Positions 24,447 through 31,687 of a stretch of 43,501 bases of DNA are shown piece after piece (the stretch's first letter is position 1; each line of letters starts with the position of its first letter). The notes below the pieces were generated by a model. It saw only the letters and a list, made by a program, of their open reading frames with translations, was not told where the DNA came from and did no database searches. A program made the position numbers and the translations under genes. The DNA comes from JANPPS01 sp043758105 (GTDB lineage Bacteria; Pseudomonadota; Alphaproteobacteria; Acetobacterales; Acetobacteraceae): NCBI GenBank assembly GCA_043758105.1, contig JAYVOF010000251.1, forward strand, positions 1 to 43,501. The letters are read 5' to 3'.

Positions 24447-25484
24447 ATGGATCCCACACCCGATCGGCCGACCCATATCCCCGCCTATTCGATGCCCATG
24501 CGAAACCGGCGTGTCCTGCTGGCCCGGCGCCCGAACGGCGTGCCGCAGCCGGATGATTTTGCCCTGGACGAGGCCGCTATCCCCGAGATCGGTCCCACCG
24601 AATTCCTGGTCCGCAACATCTTCCTGTCCGTGGACCCGGCACAGCGCGGCTGGGCGTCGGCGGAGGCGAATTATTCCCAGCCCGTCCCGCTCGGCACGCC
24701 GATGCGGGCGCTGGCGGTCGGCGTCGTCGTGCGCTCCCACGACCCGGCGGTGGTGGAGGGCGAGTTTCTGTATGGCTGGTTCGGCTGGCAGGATTATGCG
24801 GTGGCGGACCAGAGCCGCATCTTCACGCGCGCCCGGGCGCCAGTGCCGCTCAGCGCGCATGCCGGGCTGCTGGGGATCAACGGGCTTACGGCGCACATCG
24901 CTCTCACGGTGCTCGGGCGGCCCGTCGCGGGGGATGTGTTGCTGGTCTCGACCGCGGCCGGGTCGGTCGGTGGGTTCGTGGGGCAGATCGGCGCCATTCT
25001 GGGCTGCCGCACCATCGGTCTCACGGGCGATGACGCCAAGGTGGCGCGGTGCCGCGAGCGGTTCGGGTATGACGAGGCCTATAATTATAAGACCGCCGAC
25101 CTCGACCGTGTGCTGCCGCAGGGGCTGGGCGTTTATTTCGACAACACCGGCGGCGCCATCCTGGACACGGCGCTGCGCCACATGGCCGTCGGCGGACGCG
25201 TGGTGCAATGCGGGACGGCGGCGAACCAGGTCTGGACCCCGCCCCCCACCGGCCCGCGCCAAGAGCGCGAGATGCTGACCCGGCGGCTGATCTGGAGCGG
25301 CTTCGTCATTTTCGACCATACCGCCCGGTTCGACGCCGCCGCCCGCGACCTCGCCACCTGGCACGCGGAGGGGCGGCTTCGGTATGAGGAGGACATCGCA
25401 GACGGCATCGAACACGCCCCCGCCGCGATCGCCGCGCTGTATGCCGGGCAGAACCAGGGGAAGAAGTTGATCTACGTCGGGTAG
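24447..25484 (+). CDS. NADP-dependent medium-chain reductase (prostaglandin/enone reductase type)
   Basis: A 345-residue zinc-independent medium-chain dehydrogenase/reductase of the leukotriene B4 dehydrogenase/CurA group, which reduces alpha,beta-unsaturated ketones or aldehydes with NADPH. Typical features are NIFLSVDPAQRGW near the N-terminus, YGWFGWQDYA, the Rossmann motif VSTAAGSVGGFVGQI, and YFDNTGGAILDTAL. The zinc-binding cysteines of alcohol dehydrogenases are absent. I chose the ATG at 24447 because AGGAG precedes it; the upstream in-frame ATG at 24402 has no Shine-Dalgarno. Divergent from the acyl-CoA dehydrogenase. Its stop lies one base from the convergent CoA-transferase-family stop. 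Confidence 0.88.
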   Translation: MDPTPDRPTHIPAYSMPMRNRRVLLARRPNGVPQPDDFALDEAAIPEIGPTEFLVRNIFLSVDPAQRGWASAEANYSQPVPLGTPMRALAVGVVVRSHDPAVVEGEFLYGWFGWQDYAVADQSRIFTRARAPVPLSAHAGLLGINGLTAHIALTVLGRPVAGDVLLVSTAAGSVGGFVGQIGAILGCRTIGLTGDDAKVARCRERFGYDEAYNYKTADLDRVLPQGLGVYFDNTGGAILDTALRHMAVGGRVVQCGTAANQVWTPPPTGPRQEREMLTRRLIWSGFVIFDHTARFDAAARDLATWHAEGRLRYEEDIADGIEHAPAAIAALYAGQNQGKKLIYVG

Positions 25485-25485
25485 G

Positions 25486-26751
25486 TCATAACCGGCACCG
25501 GACCAACGCCCATGCGTCGATAAGGTCGGCGTGGAAGGCCGGGCCGGCGACGGCGATCAGCGCCTCGGCCCGGCCATGCACGGATAAGCCCCGCAGATCG
25601 GCCACGCCATGCTCGGTCACCACCACATCGATATCGGTGCGGGACAATGAGGCGATGCCGTCATCGAGCCGGGCCACGATGCGGGAGCGGCCGCGGCTGG
25701 TGGACGGGAGCGCCACGATGCTGAGCCCGCCCTCCGACGCACGCGCGCCGCGGGCGAAATCACCGGCCCCGCCGATCCCGCTCACGGCATGGCCGTCGGC
25801 GATTTCGAGATTGGCCTGGCCAAACAGATCGACACTGAGGGCGGAGTTCACCGCGTGAAACCGGGGCAGCGCCGCCAGCCGCGCCGGGTCATGCGTCACG
25901 TCACACCCCGCGACCACCAGCCCGTCCCGTCCGCGCAGGCGTTCATACAGCGCTGGCGACCCCACCCAAACACAGCTGGTGGGCACAGAGGCCGGGTCGA
26001 GCGCGCCAGCATCGCAGAGATCGAGCGCAGAGTCGGCCAGCATCCCGGAATGCAGCCGCAGCCCGCGCCGGTCATGCAGCAGCGCCAGCAGTGCATCCGG
26101 CACCCGGCCCAATCCAGCCTGCAGCGTGCATCCGTCGCCGATCAGCCCGGCCACGTGCCCGGCGATCGCCAGCGCCACCTGGTTCGGCACGCCGACCACG
26201 TAACCCCGGGGCGCGAACCCTGTCTCCACCACCGCGTCCAGGCTGGCATAGTCCACGGACGCGGCACCGGGCATGGGCGGCAGCGCCGGGTTGATCAGGG
26301 CCACGGTCCGGCGGCTTTGTGCCCGAACCAGCGGCGTGAATTCGACCGCGGGTCCGAACGAGCACCGCCCGGCCCGGTCCGGCGGCGATACATGCACCAC
26401 GCAGGTGTCCGGCCGGACCCGCTCCCGCACATGCCGGGTGAAGCCCGAATAGGATAGCGGCACATGCCGGAACCGCCCCGCCGCCTGCGCCGCCTGCCAC
26501 GCCGGCTGCATGAACAGGCCGGTGACTGTGGCGGTGGGATGCAGGTGGTCGAGCGATAGGCTGTTGATGCCCGGCACCAGGCTCGTGAGGATCTGGGCAC
26601 CGCGTGTGCGGTCCGGGTCGGACGCCCACAACTCCAGCAGCGGCGTCGGCTCCGCAGCGGAACCGGGAATGTAGGTGAGCCCGGTGAGCGTCTCCGCCAG
26701 TTCCGTGAGGGTTAGCGCGGCCGGCATCGGATACCGGCGGCCGGAACACAT
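25486..26751 (-). CDS. Acetyl-CoA hydrolase/4-hydroxybutyrate CoA-transferase family protein
   Basis: A 421-residue class I CoA-transferase/acetyl-CoA hydrolase family protein. Family blocks include LQAGLGRVPDALL (210-222), GIGGAGDFARGA and DVVVTEHGVADLRGLS near the C-terminus. The motif that usually carries the catalytic glutamate (HTEM or HSEM) reads HSGM with Gly236. Covalent Glu-CoA chemistry by that residue is therefore unlikely, and the activity is open (hydrolase, unusual transferase, or CoA-binding protein). The start is uncertain: ATG at 26751 or at 26727, neither with a strong Shine-Dalgarno. The upstream lyase gene is separated by the inverted repeat at 26756-26849. Confidence 0.82.
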   Translation of the reverse strand: MCSGRRYPMPAALTLTELAETLTGLTYIPGSAAEPTPLLELWASDPDRTRGAQILTSLVPGINSLSLDHLHPTATVTGLFMQPAWQAAQAAGRFRHVPLSYSGFTRHVRERVRPDTCVVHVSPPDRAGRCSFGPAVEFTPLVRAQSRRTVALINPALPPMPGAASVDYASLDAVVETGFAPRGYVVGVPNQVALAIAGHVAGLIGDGCTLQAGLGRVPDALLALLHDRRGLRLHSGMLADSALDLCDAGALDPASVPTSCVWVGSPALYERLRGRDGLVVAGCDVTHDPARLAALPRFHAVNSALSVDLFGQANLEIADGHAVSGIGGAGDFARGARASEGGLSIVALPSTSRGRSRIVARLDDGIASLSRTDIDVVVTEHGVADLRGLSVHGRAEALIAVAGPAFHADLIDAWALVRCRL

Positions 26752-26755
26752 GACT

Positions 26756-26849
26756 CGTCATCGCGAGCCCCGCTTGGGGCGCGACGATCCCGGGGCCACA
26801 TGCGTCCCTGTGGCCCCGGGATTGCTTCGCCAAGTGGCTCGCAATGACG
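26756..26849. repeat. REP-like imperfect inverted repeat (94 bases)
   Basis: The left arm (26756-26800) begins CGTCATCGCGAGCC and ends CCCGGGGCCACA. The right arm (26809-26849) is its imperfect reverse complement, from TGTGGCCCCGGG to GCTCGCAATGACG. Eight bases separate them. The terminal CGTCATTGCGAGC element with GAAGCAATCC is a known type of dispersed palindromic repeat in many proteobacteria. It fills the gap between the stop of the CitE-like gene and the start of the CoA-transferase-family gene, so it could fold in the mRNA and lower expression of the second gene. Confidence 0.85.
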
Positions 26850-26855
26850 GCTCAT

Positions 26856-27716
26856 TTACGGCGGGCCAACGCGCGCTAGGAGGCGCTGGGCCTGTTTTAG
26901 ATGCGGCATGTCCAGCATCAGGCCGTCCATGCCGACCGCGCCCGCGTCCGGCGCCGCCTCGAACGCGGCGATCACCCGGCGTGCGTGGGCGATGGCGGCC
27001 GCGGATGGCACGAACGCCGCGTTGATCGGCGCGATCTGGTCCGGGTGAATGGCGATGCGCCCGGTAAACCCCTCGAGCGCGGCGGCGTCGCACGACGCAC
27101 GGAGCCCGGCCGGGTCGCGGAAATCGGTGAACAGCGTCTCGATCGGCTCCACCCCGGCGGCGCGCGCGGCCATGAGCGTCAGCGAGCGGACCATGCGGTA
27201 GGTGAACGCCCAGCCGCCGGCCTCCAGATTGGTGCTGGCGCCCAGCGCGGTGCTGAGATCCTCCGCCCCCCAGGTCAGGCCGAACAGCCGGGGCAGGGGC
27301 ATGCTGGCATAGGCACCCAGGGTGAACGGGGCCCGCGCCGTCTCGGTCGCGACCGGCAGGATGCGGATCGGCCCGACCTGGTCGCGCAATTCCAGCACGT
27401 CCAGGCAATGACTCAGCCGCTGCACGTCCGCCGGGCCGTCGATTTTGGGCACCATGATGCCGTCCGGCGCACCACGGACGATGGCGGCGAGGTCATCGAG
27501 GCCGCCCTCATCCATCGGATTGATCCGCACCCAGATCTGGGGCGCGGCACGCGGTGCTAACAAGCTTTGAAGCACCATGCCCTGCGCCAGCTTTTTGCGG
27601 GCGGGCGCGACCGAGTCTTCCAAATCCAGAATCAGCGCATCGGCGCCGGAGGTCAGGCCGCGCACCAGCTTCCGCTCACTATCGCCCGGCACGAACAGGA
27701 ATGAACGGAGGCTCAT
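26856..27716 (-). CDS. HpcH/HpaI aldolase/citrate lyase family protein (CitE-like CoA ester lyase)
   Basis: A 286-residue TIM-barrel enzyme of the CitE-like group, which cleaves or forms beta-hydroxyacyl-CoA esters such as malyl-CoA or citramalyl-CoA. It starts MSLRSFLFVPGDSERKL, the family's usual N-terminus, followed by ADALILDLEDSV. Arg64 (WVRIN), Glu126 (VATETARA) and Asp153 (GAEDLSTALGA) match the substrate and Mg2+ ligands. An in-frame ATG at 27752 lies inside the MaoC gene. The ATG at 27716 gives a four-base overlap with the MaoC stop and is preferred. Pairing with a hydratase suggests hydration of an unsaturated CoA ester followed by C-C cleavage. Confidence 0.87.
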   Translation of the reverse strand: MSLRSFLFVPGDSERKLVRGLTSGADALILDLEDSVAPARKKLAQGMVLQSLLAPRAAPQIWVRINPMDEGGLDDLAAIVRGAPDGIMVPKIDGPADVQRLSHCLDVLELRDQVGPIRILPVATETARAPFTLGAYASMPLPRLFGLTWGAEDLSTALGASTNLEAGGWAFTYRMVRSLTLMAARAAGVEPIETLFTDFRDPAGLRASCDAAALEGFTGRIAIHPDQIAPINAAFVPSAAAIAHARRVIAAFEAAPDAGAVGMDGLMLDMPHLKQAQRLLARVGPP

Positions 27717-28168
27717 ACCGGCCGCCGCAATTGGAGGCCGGAGCGGCGGCAATGCGCAACCAGCTCGTCGCGTTGATTATAGGCGCGATGGATATAAGTA
27801 ACGATGCCGGCGGTCGGCCGGGATTTGGAGGCGCGCAGCTCCAGCACCTCCGTCTCGATCCGCAGCGTGTCACCGTGGAATACCGGCTTGGGAAACCGCA
27901 CCTCATCCCAGCCGAGGTTCGCGACGGCGGTGCCGAGCGTCGTGTCGCCGACCGAGATGCCGACCATGAGGCCGAGGGTAAAGGCGCTGTTGACCAAACG
28001 CTGGCCATACTCCGTCTGTGTGCGGCAGTATTCTTCGTCCAGATGCAGCTGCGCCGGGTTATGCGTCATGCAGCTGAACCAGACATTATCGGCCTCCGTC
28101 ACGGTGCGGCGGATGGGATGCTTCCACGTCTGGCCGACGGTAAGTTCCTCGAAATACAGCCCAGCCAT
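27713..28168 (-). CDS. MaoC family dehydratase (single hotdog)
   Basis: A 151-residue MaoC-type (R)-specific hydratase/dehydratase. The region ADNVWFSCMTHNPAQLHLD (27-45) carries the hydratase-2 motif with His42, but the Asp that normally pairs with it (GDxNPxH) is Asn37. Mesaconyl-CoA-hydratase-like relatives often vary here. The ATG at 28168 is preferred over the in-frame GTG at 28174 because GGGAGG sits five bases upstream. It overlaps the CitE-like gene by four bases, so the two are translationally coupled and probably act in sequence. Confidence 0.85.
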   Translation of the reverse strand: MAGLYFEELTVGQTWKHPIRRTVTEADNVWFSCMTHNPAQLHLDEEYCRTQTEYGQRLVNSAFTLGLMVGISVGDTTLGTAVANLGWDEVRFPKPVFHGDTLRIETEVLELRASKSRPTAGIVTYIHRAYNQRDELVAHCRRSGLQLRRPV

Positions 28169-28275
28169 CCGCACCTCCCGTTTTTGTTATCCGATATAAT
28201 TCGCTTGCCCATTGTATGCTAGCGCTTTAATTCTGGACCAAAGGCCGGAGTAACCGGCGCTGGGGGAAGCTGCCG
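28169..28275. promoter_or_regulatory. Divergent control region between the MaoC and kinase-HyuAB operons
   Basis: 107 bases between two divergent operons, clearly AT-richer between 28180 and 28235, as expected for back-to-back promoters. It holds the palindrome GCTAGC and a small dyad GCCGG-AGTAA-CCGGC (28244-28258) shortly upstream of the rightward ATG. No hexamer pair is good enough to name a specific promoter. Confidence 0.4.
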
Positions 28276-29562
28276 ATGCTGGCGACGCCAGATGCCCTAT
28301 CTGAAACAATCGAGGATGCCTTGTTCGCCTGGGTGGCGACGGTATGCGGCGCGCCGGTCCTCCGCGCCAAACCGGCCTCCGGCGGCAATCGCTGCCGTTC
28401 TTGGGTGATCGAGCTTTCGGACCAGCCGCCGGTGTTCTTACGGTATGCTCCGCCGCGTCCGCCGGGTGCCGAGCCCTATACCGTGCAGCGGGAGGCGCAG
28501 GTTTATCGCGCCATCACCCACGCCGGACTGCTGGCGCCGCGGCTGATCGCGTCTCATCCGGTGCATCAGGCCGTGCTGACCACCTGCGCGCCCGGCATTG
28601 CCGAGTTCCGGCACCTGACGGACCGCACGGCGCAGCAGGCGATCGCGGTGGATCTGATGGACACGCTCGCCCGGCTGCACCGCATCGACACCGCCGGGCT
28701 GCACTTCGATGGCGGCGGGCAGGGCGTGCGGATCGCGGACCATGTGCGGGCCGAGCTGAATATTTGGCAGGCGATGTATGCGGAAACGGGGCGCGCCGAC
28801 CTGTTGATCGACCTCGCGTTAAGCTGGCTTAGCGCGCACATCCCAGACCCGGACGGTCCCGTCGTGCTGGCGCATGGCGATGCGGGGCCGGGCAATTTCC
28901 TGTTCGCGGACGGGCGCATGACCGCGCTGATCGACTGGGAACTGGCGCATTTGGGCGACCCGATGGAGGATCTGGCTTGGTTCTCCATGCGCTGCGTCAT
29001 GGAGCCGGTGCCGGATTTCGGCGCCTGCCTCCAAGCGTATGAGCGGGCGGCGGGGGCACCGATCGACCGGGCGCGAATCCTGTATCACCGTGTGTTCGTC
29101 TCGACCCGCGTCGTGGTGATCCGGCACCGCAACGTGACCGGGGAGCCGGCGCACACCATCGTCTCCCGCGCGCTGAACCGCCGCTTGTTGGTGGAGGCGT
29201 TGGCCGCCGCGTCCGGGTGCAGTGTGACCGCCCCGGCCGCGCTGGACTTGCCGCCGACCGAGCGTGGCCCGCTCTTCGACCGTATCCTGACGGATCTGCG
29301 CGACGTGATCGTGGGGCGGAGCACGGACGCGCTGGTCATTGCCAAAGCCAAGGAGGCGGCCAAGGTGCTTAAATACCTCCAAGCCGTGGACCGGTATGGC
29401 CCGGCACTCGACGCCGCCGACCTCGCGGCGCGGCCGGTGGATATCGCGCACCTCCCCTTCCCAGAGGCGCTGGCCTATTTCGCCGGGGAGGCCGCCCGGC
29501 AGGCACAATTGGCCGCCGCGTCGTCCGGCGGCATCGCGTTCCGAAAGTATCCCGCCCTATGA
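28276..29562 (+). CDS. APH-like phosphotransferase family protein
   Basis: A 428-residue protein whose first ~300 residues form an aminoglycoside-phosphotransferase/choline-kinase fold, like the kinase domain of ACAD10/ACAD11. LTTCAPGIAEFRHL marks the hinge. The catalytic loop is HGDAGPGNFLF (His200, Asp202, Asn207) and the metal Asp is in LIDWELAHLGDP (Asp220). The C-terminal ~120 residues are helical and unassigned. In ACAD11 this fold phosphorylates 4-hydroxyacyl-CoAs; a hydroxylated acid or CoA ester is a reasonable substrate here. GGGGAAG lies before the ATG. First gene of the six-gene operon; its stop overlaps the next ATG by four bases. Confidence 0.86.
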   Translation: MLATPDALSETIEDALFAWVATVCGAPVLRAKPASGGNRCRSWVIELSDQPPVFLRYAPPRPPGAEPYTVQREAQVYRAITHAGLLAPRLIASHPVHQAVLTTCAPGIAEFRHLTDRTAQQAIAVDLMDTLARLHRIDTAGLHFDGGGQGVRIADHVRAELNIWQAMYAETGRADLLIDLALSWLSAHIPDPDGPVVLAHGDAGPGNFLFADGRMTALIDWELAHLGDPMEDLAWFSMRCVMEPVPDFGACLQAYERAAGAPIDRARILYHRVFVSTRVVVIRHRNVTGEPAHTIVSRALNRRLLVEALAAASGCSVTAPAALDLPPTERGPLFDRILTDLRDVIVGRSTDALVIAKAKEAAKVLKYLQAVDRYGPALDAADLAARPVDIAHLPFPEALAYFAGEAARQAQLAAASSGGIAFRKYPAL

Positions 29563-30503
29563 ACCCGGTTTTCACGCCCGCCGATGACGGCTTTCATTTC
29601 GCCCAGATGGGCGACCGCTGGTGGATGACGGAGACGAGCTGGTTCTCGTTCTGCGTGCCGGAGCGGCGGCTCGGCGGCTGGCTTTATACCATGGCGCGGC
29701 CCAATATCGGCACCGTCGCCGGCGGGGCCTGGGTGTGGGACGGGACGGCGCATCTGCCGTGGGAGGTGCCGTATTCCGCCAATTACACCGCGCTCCGGCT
29801 GCCGCGGGATCAGGATTTGACTGACATCACCCTGCCGACCGGCGTTTCGATCCGCCGGCTCGACCCATGCATGCGCTACGCATTGGGGTTCAAGGATGGA
29901 ACCGAGGACGGCACGCGCTGCAGCATGGACCTTATTTTCGAGGGCGTCATGCCGCCACGGCCGCTGCGCCGGGCCGGGTCGCCGTTCGGGTCCGCCACGC
30001 ATTTCGACCAGTTCGGCCACGTGACCGGTGAGATCACGCTGCAGGGCGAGCGGATCGCCATCGACTGCCTCGCGATGCGGGACCGGTCCTGGGGGCCACG
30101 TCCGGAGCACCGGCCGAAGCGGAGCGCCTATGTCACCGGCATCGCCACCGCGGCTGACTCGTTCCTCGCCGTCACGCGGTGGGAGGATGGCGTGGAGGCC
30201 ATCGCCTATGGCTTCATGACCCGGGACGGCGTGACCGCGGACCTCGCATCCGGCACCCGCGTCGTCGAGCGGGATCCGGCCGAGGGCTGGGTCACCCGCA
30301 TCACCATCGCGGCGGTGGACGAGCAGGGCCGCACGCTGCACGCGGTCGGCACCCGGATATCGGGCATCATCATCAACCGGCACAGCTTCATCGACAGCAA
30401 CGGCCTGATCGCGTGGGAGATCAACGGGCACGCGGGACATGGCGAAGATCAGGACATGTGGCCCACACATGAGTGGGCCGACTTCCGGCGGGCCGCCCGA
30501 TGA
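29559..30503 (+). CDS. Conserved protein of unknown function (CrtC/DUF7064-like)
   Basis: A 314-residue soluble protein with no signal peptide or membrane segment. Its pattern of short beta strands, with many Trp/Tyr/Phe and a conserved-looking DCLAMRDRSWGPRPE near residue 170, recalls the lipocalin-like hydroxyneurosporene-synthase (CrtC) fold and the DUF7064/7065 proteins often found next to APH-like kinases and CoA enzymes. No catalytic function is established for these. It is coupled by four-base overlaps to the kinase before it and the CoA-transferase after it, so it probably takes part in the same pathway, for example by binding a hydrophobic substrate. That role is inference. Confidence 0.72.
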   Translation: MNPVFTPADDGFHFAQMGDRWWMTETSWFSFCVPERRLGGWLYTMARPNIGTVAGGAWVWDGTAHLPWEVPYSANYTALRLPRDQDLTDITLPTGVSIRRLDPCMRYALGFKDGTEDGTRCSMDLIFEGVMPPRPLRRAGSPFGSATHFDQFGHVTGEITLQGERIAIDCLAMRDRSWGPRPEHRPKRSAYVTGIATAADSFLAVTRWEDGVEAIAYGFMTRDGVTADLASGTRVVERDPAEGWVTRITIAAVDEQGRTLHAVGTRISGIIINRHSFIDSNGLIAWEINGHAGHGEDQDMWPTHEWADFRRAAR

Positions 30504-31687
30504 CGCTGCCGTTGGCGGGCGTGAGCGTCCTGGATCTCAGCCAGATCTATAACGGTCCGTATGCCACGTTCCTGCTGGCGATGGCCGGGGCGGAGGTGAT
30601 CAAGGTGGAGCCGCCGGGCGGTGAATCGCTGCGCCGCCGCGGTGTTGTCGGCGGCGCGGCCCTGCCGTTCGCCATGCTGAACGGCTGCAAGCAGAGCCTG
30701 ATGCTGAACCTCAAGACCGAGGACGGCAAAGCCCTGTTGCGGCAATTGGCGTTGACGGCGGACGTGCTGGTGGAGAATTTCGCGCCGGGCGCGATGGAGC
30801 GGCTCGGCCTCGGCTGCGCGTCGTTACAGGCGGCGAACCCCCGGCTGATCTACGCGCAAAGCTCCGGCTTCGGCAGCACCGGGCCGTACCGGGACTACCC
30901 GGCGATGGACCTTACGGTGCAGGCGATGGCGGGCGTGATGAGCATCACCGGCTTCGCGGACCGTCCCCCGGTCAAGGCCGGCCCGGCGCTGTGCGATTTC
31001 TTCGCCGGCGTACATCTATATGGGGCCATCACCACCGCGCTCTATGAACGGGAAAAGACCGGCATCGGACGGCAGGTCGAGGTGGCGATGATGGACGCGG
31101 TCTATCCCTCGCTCAGCTCCAGCCTCGGCCTGCATTTCGGCACCGGGGGCGATATGCCGCCCCGCACCGGCAACCGGCATGGCGGCCTGGCGGAGGCCCC
31201 GTACAATGTCTATCCGGCCACCGACGGCTACATCGCCATCATCTGCGTCGGCGACGTGCATTGGCAGTCCCTGCTGACCGCCATGGCCCGGCAGGACCTC
31301 GCCGATGACCCGCGGTTCGCCACGCTGAAGGACCGCGTCGAGCATATGGACGCGGTGGACGAAGCCGTCTCCGCCTGGACGTCCGGGCAGTCAAAGGAGG
31401 CGCTGTTTGCCCATCTCAGGGCGCACCGGGTCCCCTGCGCCCCGGTGCGGAGCCTCGATGAAGTCGTGCACGATCCGCACATGCATGAACGCGGCGCGCT
31501 GCAATACCAGGACCACCCGGAGCTCGGGCGCATCGTCGTGCAGCACTCCCCGCTGCGCTTCGCCGGCGATCCGCTGCGCCCGCTGGAACCCAGCCGCGCT
31601 CTGGGCGCCGATACGGACGCGGTGCTGGAGCGCCTGGGCCTCTCGTCCGCGACCGTCGCGGCCCTCCATCAGAATAAGGTCGTGTGA
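30500..31687 (+). CDS. CaiB/BaiF family (type III) CoA-transferase
   Basis: A 395-residue type III CoA-transferase, which moves CoA between carboxylic acids. N-terminal LPLAGVSVLDLSQIYNGPYA and VIKVEPPGG, then VENFAPGAMERLGLG and QSSGFGSTGP, are family hallmarks. The catalytic Asp is probably Asp166 in LCDFFAGVHLYGAI. The ATG at 30500 overlaps the previous stop by four bases and gives the standard N-terminus. An in-frame ATG at 30473 would add nine unrelated residues. It presumably activates the pathway's acid or recycles CoA. The next gene begins within its stop codon (TGATG). Confidence 0.91.
   Translation: MTLPLAGVSVLDLSQIYNGPYATFLLAMAGAEVIKVEPPGGESLRRRGVVGGAALPFAMLNGCKQSLMLNLKTEDGKALLRQLALTADVLVENFAPGAMERLGLGCASLQAANPRLIYAQSSGFGSTGPYRDYPAMDLTVQAMAGVMSITGFADRPPVKAGPALCDFFAGVHLYGAITTALYEREKTGIGRQVEVAMMDAVYPSLSSSLGLHFGTGGDMPPRTGNRHGGLAEAPYNVYPATDGYIAIICVGDVHWQSLLTAMARQDLADDPRFATLKDRVEHMDAVDEAVSAWTSGQSKEALFAHLRAHRVPCAPVRSLDEVVHDPHMHERGALQYQDHPELGRIVVQHSPLRFAGDPLRPLEPSRALGADTDAVLERLGLSSATVAALHQNKVV

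Noticed and set aside
24378..25415. Leftward frame of about 345 codons opposite the medium-chain reductase
   Set aside because: No recognisable fold, and it mirrors a clear reductase with a good ribosome-binding site.
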